Source: RBG-16-64-13 sp963718375
GTDB lineage: Bacteria > Actinomycetota > Thermoleophilia > RBG-16-64-13
Length of the DNA: 64,000 bases
NCBI GenBank assembly: GCA_963718375.1
Contig: CAVQZD010000010.1
Span: forward strand, 1 to 64,000
Reading direction: 5' to 3'
Of this stretch, positions 43,438 to 50,335 are shown piece after piece. Made by a program: the position numbers and the translations under genes. The notes beneath the pieces were generated by a model that had not been told where the DNA came from, did not search any database, and saw only the letters and a list, made by a program, of their open reading frames with translations. Within the stretch, counting starts at the first letter, position 1, and every line of letters begins with the position of its first letter.

Positions 43438-44779
43438 TATCAAAAGTGCTGAACCCAAGATCACGAGGATGAAGCCGAAGGCCCTTCAACAGGCGGGCTT
43501 CTCTATCGTAGAAGTGCTGATGGCAGCCGTCTTGATGGTCGTGGGTCTCATAGCGCTCGCGCAGTTCCTCTCATCGGCGAGCAGCCGCGTCGTGCAAGAC
43601 GACATCCGCAGCGTCCTTCATCAGGTGGCCAACGAAGAGATGGAGAGGATACGTGGCCTACCCTACGAGGACGTAGGCGTCGAGGGTGGCACCGTCGACG
43701 GTGTGCTGGCTCCCACCGAGGACCGTGAGGTGGACGGAGTCGCCATAAGGGTCGATCGGAGTGTGCTCTATCAGACAGACCCAACGTATGAGGGTCCGTA
43801 CTACGCGAACTACAGAAGAGTGAGCGTAACCGTGACGGCCCTGGACGCCGATGGCGATCCAGGGGCGATCGCTCCGTTCCGAATGACCAGCTACGTAGCT
43901 GGGGGAGCCAGTGGTGGGGCGATAATGGTGCGAGTGCAAGACGCGAGCGGAGCACCCGTCGAAGATGCTTACTTCACGATCGTGAACTCAGTCAAGGGCA
44001 TCAACTACGTGGCCGGAGATCAGCTGACGGATGACACGGGGACCATGTTGGTGCCCGGCCTGACCGTCGACCCCGACGGCAACTACGTGGTGACTGCATC
44101 GAAGGCCGGCTACAGTACGGACGTCGCTGAGGACTTCCCGGTTCTGGAAGCAGGACTCCAGGAGGTGGTTCTCACGATCGACAGGTGGTCGTCGATGAAC
44201 GTCCATGTCATCAATGATGCGACTGGGCTGGAATTGGAGGGCATCCTTGTTTCGGTCATCGGGCCCGCGAACTACTCGAACGTCGTGCAGACAGGGGCGA
44301 CTGGTTTCACCCTTAGCAATCTGCGCTTCTCCACAGAAGGCGATCCGTACATAGTGCGTGTGATGGCGGGCCAGGGATACCTTCCGCAACAGATCGCCGT
44401 CACCCTGCCGCCCAACGCGGTGGATCACCAGGTGGTCCTGAGGATACTCCCGAACATCGTGACTACCACTACCCTGGCTGCTGTGACGACGACTACCTCA
44501 CCGTCGGTGACTACCACTTTGGCTGGAACCGGGAGTCTGAGAGTCACGGTGCGTGAGTACGATGGGAGCTGGGATGGAAGAAGCCTCAGGTCGCGCACGC
44601 GCGCGATCGTACAGTTGGGTACGGTATCTAAGTCGAGCCACAACAATATCGTGCTGTTCTCGAACCTTCAATTGGCCAGTTATCCCCTTCTGATATCCGC
44701 TCCGGGCTACTACATCGACGAGCGCACGGTGACCATATCAGGAGCGGACATCCTCACTGTCTACCTATATCGCAGGTAG
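43421..44779 (+). CDS. Prepilin-like protein with carboxypeptidase-regulatory-type domains (PilV-like)
   Basis: Up to 452 residues. A type IV prepilin signal is clear: QQAG followed by FSIVEVLMAAVLMVVG, cleaved after the Gly and leaving N-terminal Phe and Glu at +5. After ~125 residues of pilin head come beta-rich segments typical of carboxypeptidase regulatory-like folds (IMVRVQDASGAPVEDAYF; TGLELEGILVSV). A Thr-rich linker (about residues 348-368) and a last beta domain follow. The modular tail suggests an adhesive or minor pilin. The start is uncertain (GTG 43421, ATG 43433 or ATG 43469). Confidence 0.82.
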   Translation: MGHLMRIKSAEPKITRMKPKALQQAGFSIVEVLMAAVLMVVGLIALAQFLSSASSRVVQDDIRSVLHQVANEEMERIRGLPYEDVGVEGGTVDGVLAPTEDREVDGVAIRVDRSVLYQTDPTYEGPYYANYRRVSVTVTALDADGDPGAIAPFRMTSYVAGGASGGAIMVRVQDASGAPVEDAYFTIVNSVKGINYVAGDQLTDDTGTMLVPGLTVDPDGNYVVTASKAGYSTDVAEDFPVLEAGLQEVVLTIDRWSSMNVHVINDATGLELEGILVSVIGPANYSNVVQTGATGFTLSNLRFSTEGDPYIVRVMAGQGYLPQQIAVTLPPNAVDHQVVLRILPNIVTTTTLAAVTTTTSPSVTTTLAGTGSLRVTVREYDGSWDGRSLRSRTRAIVQLGTVSKSSHNNIVLFSNLQLASYPLLISAPGYYIDERTVTISGADILTVYLYRR

Positions 44780-44786
44780 GACTCAC

Positions 44787-45527
44787 ATGCAGACGAGACC
44801 CAGATTGATAGGCGGCACGACGGGGGCGCTGGAGTCATCCTCCGCGAGAGCGAGTCAACGCTTGCGATGCCTTGCGGGCAGTGCTCTCCGTCGCCAAAGG
44901 GGCTTCTCTCTGATAGAACTCCTGGTGGTGATGCTCATCGGATCGATATTGGCGACGGCCGCTCTGATGTTTCTGAGCAGCACGACCAATGTGTTCAACG
45001 CCAATTCTGTGCGGGTCCTCAATCAGGACGATGCACGGACCGCGGTAGGGCAGATGACACGCTTTCTGCGCATGGCCACCGACTCGGCGGACAACGGGAC
45101 AACCCTGTCCAACGCGGTGATCACCGCTCAACCTCAGGATGTCGAGTTCTATTGCGATCTTGACGGCGACGGTGTCTCAGACAAGGTGCGCTATTACCTG
45201 TCTGGCAACATCCTGATGATGCAGTCAGAGGCGCCCACGTGGACCGCAGGCCCTCCTGCCCGCTGGGTCTACGGCGCGTACGACACCGACGGCATCGTCA
45301 TCGAGAACAGGGTCCGCAACGAAGAGGAGCCGCTGTTTACGTACTACCGCCAGGGGACCACGGGTCTTGAGGCATGTACTCCTACCACGGACACGCTGAA
45401 GCGAGAGGTGGTCGCGGTCGGCATCCGCATCAGGGTGGGAGAGCGTCCTGATCTTGCGAAGAGGGATGTCTATCTGTCGACTCAGGTCCAGATCCGGCAG
45501 AGATACACGGGAGGGTTGGACATCTGA
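44787..45527 (+). CDS. Prepilin-like protein (PilW/GspJ type)
   Basis: A 246-residue minor-pilin-like protein with a long basic leader (38 residues) and the cleavage motif RQRG followed by FSLIELLVVMLIGSILA. The rest fits a PilW-like head. It starts 7 bases after the preceding pilin gene, and its stop shares one base with the next gene (TGATG). Probably processed by a prepilin peptidase encoded outside the window. Confidence 0.87.
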   Translation: MQTRPRLIGGTTGALESSSARASQRLRCLAGSALRRQRGFSLIELLVVMLIGSILATAALMFLSSTTNVFNANSVRVLNQDDARTAVGQMTRFLRMATDSADNGTTLSNAVITAQPQDVEFYCDLDGDGVSDKVRYYLSGNILMMQSEAPTWTAGPPARWVYGAYDTDGIVIENRVRNEEEPLFTYYRQGTTGLEACTPTTDTLKREVVAVGIRIRVGERPDLAKRDVYLSTQVQIRQRYTGGLDI

Positions 45528-47044
45528 TGGCGAGGCGTGTTTGGCAGCGCCGATTGCGCGGGGAGGAAGGCTACATCCTGCTCATGGTGATGTTCATTCT
45601 CGCCGTCGTCGGGGTGATGGCCACTACCATGATGGGATTCGTGCTGGTGAACTCGCAGCACGTCCAGGCAGATCGGACCAGGCTGGAGTCGCTTGAGGTG
45701 GCTGAGGCCGCACTGAACAGGTACCTATGGATGATCGCCTCGGGAGAATCGTGCGAACAGAACGGCTTTTCGATACCCGGGGCGTCCGAAGACGAACCGC
45801 ACACTGTCACCGCGGACCTTACCGACCAAGAAGGTGACGTGGTCGGCTCCTACACCATGGTAGTCGCACCACCCACTCCGGCGGAACCTCTGGTGCGGAT
45901 CACTGTCACCGGCCGGTCGAGTTCGCCCGTGGAGGCGCCCAGGACCCTGACGGCCACGATGGGCCGGCCGGCCTTCAGCGAGTATGTGATGCTCACCGAC
46001 GATCCGGTGAACATCGGCGGTCCCCCCACGAGACAGTGGTGGGGGAGGACTCACTCAAACACTCAGATCGAGATGGGCACTTACAACATCAACGATTGGA
46101 TAACGTGCGCTCAACGGACCTACGACGGTAACGATGGTGTGTACTCCACCGACTCTGTGGTCAGGAACCATGTGAACTCACAGCAGTTGTGGGACTTCCC
46201 CGCAGCGAGGATCGAATTCGACACAGTCACGGCGGACTTCGAGCGCCTCAGGACGCAAGCGACCAACGCGGGGAGTGCATACGCCAAGGTCGCGCCCGCT
46301 CAGCAGAACGGCGCGCACGGATGGTACATCCGGCTCGGCCCTGCAAACACCTACCAGGTGGCGAGAGTCACGCAAGAGTATGAGAGCTACAACTACAATG
46401 TAGGTGGCGCGCAGTGGGGCGGGTATCTGCGCTACGAGTTCACGGCCGGACAAAACGGTACGCTGAGCCCACCCATACCCTATCCGCCCAATGGTGTCAT
46501 CTTTGTGAACGACAGCGTGTGGGTGGAGGGCACGGGCATAACTACCCGCGTGACCATCGCTGCGTCAGGCCAGTTCAACTCCCCCACGACTACCGTGGAT
46601 GTGAATATTGTCGGCGATCTCACATACGCCGCGCTGGACGGGACTGCGGCTGTGGGGCTCATCTCGCAGCGTGACGTCAAGATACCGATGTATGCACCTA
46701 GGGGCGTGACCGGGCAGCAGGGGACGGCCTACCCGGACAGTATCGGTAACTGTAATATGACCATACACGCCGCGATGATCGCGCAAACGGGTCGCGAGTA
46801 CGTCAATAGGCAGTCGACAAGTGGACCAAGACGCGGGCTCCTCACCATCATCGGATCGGTGAGCAGCTTCCTGACGCCGAGCAGGATGACTATCTCGGGT
46901 AGCACATACGGGGGATTCGGAGCCGGCGCCAACGACTATGACCCCTTCCTGCTCCACACTCCTCCACCGAGCTTCCCGACAGTGGGGTCGTACCAGCTGC
47001 TGGACTGGCAGGAGCTGCCGCGCAGCCAGGGTGTCGGGCCCTAG
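45527..47044 (+). CDS. PilX-like prepilin / large minor pilin
   Basis: A 505-residue protein with a short leader (RRLRGEEG) and a hydrophobic stretch YILLMVMFILAVVGVMATTM, like PilX N-terminal proteins, which often lack the standard F/E pattern. A long, Gly/Ser/Thr/Asn-rich head (residues ~150-505) has no recognised domain. It probably forms a tip complex with the two genes upstream. ATG 45527 overlaps the previous stop. Confidence 0.78.
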   Translation: MARRVWQRRLRGEEGYILLMVMFILAVVGVMATTMMGFVLVNSQHVQADRTRLESLEVAEAALNRYLWMIASGESCEQNGFSIPGASEDEPHTVTADLTDQEGDVVGSYTMVVAPPTPAEPLVRITVTGRSSSPVEAPRTLTATMGRPAFSEYVMLTDDPVNIGGPPTRQWWGRTHSNTQIEMGTYNINDWITCAQRTYDGNDGVYSTDSVVRNHVNSQQLWDFPAARIEFDTVTADFERLRTQATNAGSAYAKVAPAQQNGAHGWYIRLGPANTYQVARVTQEYESYNYNVGGAQWGGYLRYEFTAGQNGTLSPPIPYPPNGVIFVNDSVWVEGTGITTRVTIAASGQFNSPTTTVDVNIVGDLTYAALDGTAAVGLISQRDVKIPMYAPRGVTGQQGTAYPDSIGNCNMTIHAAMIAQTGREYVNRQSTSGPRRGLLTIIGSVSSFLTPSRMTISGSTYGGFGAGANDYDPFLLHTPPPSFPTVGSYQLLDWQELPRSQGVGP

Positions 47045-47085
47045 AGCGTCATCACTTCCGCTTCGCCGTAAGGATGTGTGCTCGC

Positions 47086-47658
47086 TCAGATGTTCCGCGA
47101 ATCGTAGGCCCAGTGCATCAGCGCCTGCCGCTGCCGCTGGCGACAGCTGAGGTCTCCCACCGCGCAGTTCTTGCGCACTTGGGCAATGTGACGCCGCATG
47201 GCCTTCCACCGGTCGATCTGACGGCGATCCTCGTCAGGCATCCTGCGACCTCGATAGTAGCGGCAATACCACTGAAACCAGCCCCGCGGGTCATCTGGGT
47301 GTATCCAGCCCCGCCTCTGCCATTCAGACAGCGGCAGCGAGGCGTCGATGCCGAAGAAGTTCACGGAAGGGTCCTTGCCCTCAGGTGACAGTATTGCCCC
47401 GGCGTACCAGGACGCGGGAAATTCGTCCCGGCAGTCGGTCAGATACTTGCCCCCGAACACGCCCAGCGCAAGCATCTCCGGCGGCGTCAGTTCGGGATGA
47501 AAGTCGGGGGCGAAGTCCTTGCCCTCGGGCTCGGTCAGAAGGTAGCGGTAGCCCTGCTGCATGTGGTCGTTCACCACGACCTCACGAGACCGCGCGTCCG
47601 CGGACCCCGCGCCCGCAGATTGCGGCTCCGCGCGCTGGGCATGCGCGCCGTGGTTCAC
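47086..47658 (-). CDS. Conserved protein of unknown function
   Basis: A 190-residue protein with a low-complexity N-terminus (~32 residues) followed by a well-defined region rich in Trp, Tyr and Arg. Striking segments are GGKYLTDCRDEFP, FFGIDASLPLSEWQRRGWI, GWFQWYCRYYRGRR and QRQALMHWAYDSR, which I recognise as a conserved uncharacterised family. No signal or membrane segment. The ATG overlaps the DegV stop (ATGA), so the two are co-expressed; a second Met (residue 33) is an alternative start. Confidence 0.7.
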   Translation of the reverse strand: MNHGAHAQRAEPQSAGAGSADARSREVVVNDHMQQGYRYLLTEPEGKDFAPDFHPELTPPEMLALGVFGGKYLTDCRDEFPASWYAGAILSPEGKDPSVNFFGIDASLPLSEWQRRGWIHPDDPRGWFQWYCRYYRGRRMPDEDRRQIDRWKAMRRHIAQVRKNCAVGDLSCRQRQRQALMHWAYDSRNI

Positions 47659-48512
47659 ATCCGGAGCGGGGCGCGCTGCACGGCTACGGCGACAGTGCCC
47701 AGGCCCACGTGCGTGGTGATCACGGGGCCCGCCTCCACCACGGGGATGTCCTGTCCGGGCAACTGGGCGGCCAGCTGCGCTTGGACAGTCTGGGCAGCCT
47801 CCAGGCCATCGGCGTGCACCACGACCACCCGCACAACATGGCCGGCGGAGAAGTCAAGCACCTTGTTCACGATGCCCTGCAACGCCTTGCGCTGGCCGAG
47901 GCGCGCGCCCGCTATGTGGGCCGCGCCGTCCTTGTCGAAGACTATGAGTGGCTTGAGCGACATCATGCCGGCCAAGGTGGCCGCCGGTGCGCTGATCCGA
48001 CCCCCTTTGACCGCCACCGCGAGGTCGAACACGGCTCCGTACACCCGGGTCGCCTGGGCGGCAGCTTCCGCTGCCGCCACAACGGTATCCAAGTCGGCAC
48101 CGGCCTCGATGGCCTCGCCGGCGGTCCGCACCACCAGGCCTAGACCGACCGACACGTGCTTGGAGTCGACCAGCCGCACCCGGTCCCCGCCTATGGTCTC
48201 GGCCGCCAGAGCGGCGCTCTCCATGACGCCAGACAGCCTGTGCGAGATGTGCACAGAGACGACCGCGTCATACTCGGCCAACAAGGGTTCGTACACCCGG
48301 GCGAAGTCTCCCGCGCTGGGTTGTGAGGAGTGGGCCTCTTGACCGCTGTCCCGGAAACGCTGGTAGAAGGTCTTGTGGTCCATGTCCACGCCGTCCAGGT
48401 AGTCGACACCGTCCAAGGCAAAGTGCAGGGGGACTGTCACCGGATGATGTCTGAGGAGTTCAGCCTCCGGCATGTCGCACGTGGAGTCGGTGACCAAAGC
48501 GATCTTCCGCAC
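47655..48512 (-). CDS. DegV family fatty-acid-binding protein
   Basis: A 285-residue DegV protein. It has the N-terminal VTDSTCDMP motif, the GQEAHSSQPSAGDF segment that contacts the carboxylate of a bound fatty acid, and VYGAVFDLAVAVKGGRIS. DegV/FakB proteins present fatty acids to the FakA kinase in Gram-positives; no FakA is in view. AGGAGGT stands 4-5 bases before the ATG. It leads a two-gene operon. Confidence 0.92.
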   Translation of the reverse strand: MRKIALVTDSTCDMPEAELLRHHPVTVPLHFALDGVDYLDGVDMDHKTFYQRFRDSGQEAHSSQPSAGDFARVYEPLLAEYDAVVSVHISHRLSGVMESAALAAETIGGDRVRLVDSKHVSVGLGLVVRTAGEAIEAGADLDTVVAAAEAAAQATRVYGAVFDLAVAVKGGRISAPAATLAGMMSLKPLIVFDKDGAAHIAGARLGQRKALQGIVNKVLDFSAGHVVRVVVVHADGLEAAQTVQAQLAAQLPGQDIPVVEAGPVITTHVGLGTVAVAVQRAPLRM

Positions 48513-48605
48513 GCCTACCTCCTGGTGTCAGGTGCAGTGGACGCCTGGAATGATAGCAGCGGCTGCTGTCTGGGTACTAAGGAGCTGAATGGCAAGTCCG
48601 AGCCC

Positions 48606-48623
48606 GGCTCCGCGAACGGAGCC
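48606..48623 (+). promoter_or_regulatory. Perfect 7-bp hairpin before a small membrane-protein gene
   Basis: GGCTCCG, loop CGAA, CGGAGCC, ending 3 bases before the AAAAGGAGG ribosome-binding site at 48627-48635. It could protect or regulate the mRNA leader. Confidence 0.45.
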
Positions 48624-48641
48624 GCCAAAAGGAGGCATCAC

Positions 48642-48794
48642 ATGAAGGTCAACCTCGGTATGCTGCACCTGGTCGCTTTGGTGCTTTTCGTGCTGTGCGC
48701 GATCCTTTTCTTCGCTCAGGTCCGCGCGGACGTCACTTGGGGCCTGCTGTCTTTGGGCTTCGCCGCTTGGGTGGCCTCCGGCGTGGCCAAGTAG
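48642..48794 (+). CDS. Small two-helix membrane protein
   Basis: A 50-residue protein with two hydrophobic stretches (LGMLHLVALVLFVLCAILFF and WGLLSLGFAAWVASGVA). No family is recognised. The gene is credible because AAAAGGAGG lies 6 bases before the ATG and the hydrophobic pattern is coherent. It is divergent from degV. Confidence 0.7.
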   Translation: MKVNLGMLHLVALVLFVLCAILFFAQVRADVTWGLLSLGFAAWVASGVAK

Positions 48795-48810
48795 CCCGGA
48801 TCAGGCGGCC

Positions 48811-49125
48811 TCAGAACGAGAGACTGGAGGCTGACTGCTTCCACTCGCCCAGGACAGCCCGGTTGGGCAGTGGTACCGGAGTAGCGCCCGTGATCACGCA
48901 GCAACGCTGGTAGACGCAGTCGACCTCGTGGTCACAGTCGCTCCCCGACACGTCGAAGGGCGCGTGGCAGTACTGGCAGCATAGAGTGTGCAAGTCCCAC
49001 CAGGGGCTTCGCGCGATGCGCTCTATGACGGAGCGCATCCGGCGCCAGTCGCAACACAGGGTCTCTACATCGGCGGACAGCTTGTCCACTTCACGAGTCT
49101 TGGGTACCCCGTCCTCGAAAACCAC
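48811..49125 (-). CDS. Cysteine-rich protein of unknown function
   Basis: A 104-residue protein with nine cysteines, several as pairs (TLCCDW; LCCQYCHAPF; YQRCC). The CCQYC and CDHEVDC spacing could bind zinc or an iron-sulfur centre, but no family is recognised. The start is GTG with GGGAGAGG about 7 bases upstream. It converges with the small membrane-protein gene, 16 bases away. Confidence 0.5.
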   Translation of the reverse strand: MVFEDGVPKTREVDKLSADVETLCCDWRRMRSVIERIARSPWWDLHTLCCQYCHAPFDVSGSDCDHEVDCVYQRCCVITGATPVPLPNRAVLGEWKQSASSLSF

Positions 49126-49266
49126 CGCTCTGCCTCTCCCCGCTGGCCGGCACCGTAACGTGTCCTATTTATCGGCACAGACAGTCCGGTGTATTAGGCG
49201 GCAGCCGGTCGAGGACGGCTGCGCGGCGACGCGGGCGACGCACTCCTCTCGCCGCGAGGGCGGTGA

Positions 49267-50328
49267 CTAGCCCAGGACGGCGTCGTCGAGTGGCAGGCGC
49301 TCTTCGTTGTACAAGGTCAGCAGGGCATCGACCACCTGGGGGTCGAACTGGCCGGCCCGCTCTCGCTCTATCTCGGCGATGGCGTCCGGCACAGACCAGG
49401 CGTCCTTATACGGTCGGATATGGGTGAGAGCGTCGAACGCGTCCGCGACCGCCACTATCCTCGCGGTCATGGGTATCTCGTCGGCCTCCAGACCGCAGGG
49501 ATATCCTTGCCCATCCCAGCGCTCGTGGTGGAAGAGCGCGATCTCTTCGGCCATCTGCACCAGCTCAGAGGTACCGCCGCTGAGCAGCTTAGCGCCCAGG
49601 GCCGAATGCTTGCGCATCATGTCTCGCTCGCTGTCGTCGAAGGGCCCTGCCTTCAGAAGCACCGTGTCCGAGATAGCCACCTTGCCGAGATCGTGCAAGG
49701 TGGCGGTCCTGGCGATAAGGTTGGCGCGCTCGTTCGGCAGTCCCAACTCCAGGGAGATCAGACCGCAGAGTTCGCCTACCCGGTCGGTGTGCTTGCCGGT
49801 GGCATCGTCGCGATACTCGGCGACCCGGCCCAGCCGGTCGAGGATCTCGATGTGAGCTTGCTGGAGTTGGGCGGTGCGGCGCCTTACTAGCTCCTCCAGC
49901 ACGCCTCGGACCTCGTTCACCCTGCGGCTCATGAAGCGCGTCTCGAGCAGCGACCGCACATGGGCGGTGAAGACCTTGAGGTCTATGGGCTTAGTGAGAA
50001 AGTGGTTGGCGCCCGCCTGCAAGGCCTGGAGCCGGGTCTCGGGCTCCGGCAGGCCGCTGATCATCAGCACGGGCAAGAAGGTGTCCTCGCTGAGTCGCCC
50101 GCTGAGATCACTGAGGAAGTCGTAGCCGTTCATGACCGGCATATTGATATCCAGCACTATGAGATCCGGAGTCGACACGTCGAACTCCTGCAATGCCCGG
50201 GTAGGATCGGTAAACCCTTGAGGAGTCAGGTAGCCGACGTCCTCGAGTGCGCGGCAGAGCAGGCGGACGATGCTGGGCTCGTCATCTACGATCATTATGC
50301 GTGCCTCGGCATGCACTGACTCGGTCAT
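49267..50328 (-). CDS. Response regulator with HD-GYP cyclic-di-GMP phosphodiesterase domain
   Basis: A 353-residue RpfG-type protein. The receiver domain (residues ~8-125) has IMIVDDEPS, the phosphoacceptor in LIVLDINMPVMNG and the TKP lysine region (FLTKPID). The HD-GYP domain (residues ~170-345) has TLHDLGKVA and HHERWDGQGYP. It is 7 bases downstream of a hybrid histidine kinase, so it is likely to be its output, degrading c-di-GMP in response to the kinase signal. Confidence 0.93.
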   Translation of the reverse strand: MTESVHAEARIMIVDDEPSIVRLLCRALEDVGYLTPQGFTDPTRALQEFDVSTPDLIVLDINMPVMNGYDFLSDLSGRLSEDTFLPVLMISGLPEPETRLQALQAGANHFLTKPIDLKVFTAHVRSLLETRFMSRRVNEVRGVLEELVRRRTAQLQQAHIEILDRLGRVAEYRDDATGKHTDRVGELCGLISLELGLPNERANLIARTATLHDLGKVAISDTVLLKAGPFDDSERDMMRKHSALGAKLLSGGTSELVQMAEEIALFHHERWDGQGYPCGLEADEIPMTARIVAVADAFDALTHIRPYKDAWSVPDAIAEIERERAGQFDPQVVDALLTLYNEERLPLDDAVLG

Positions 50329-50335
50329 CGCGCGG

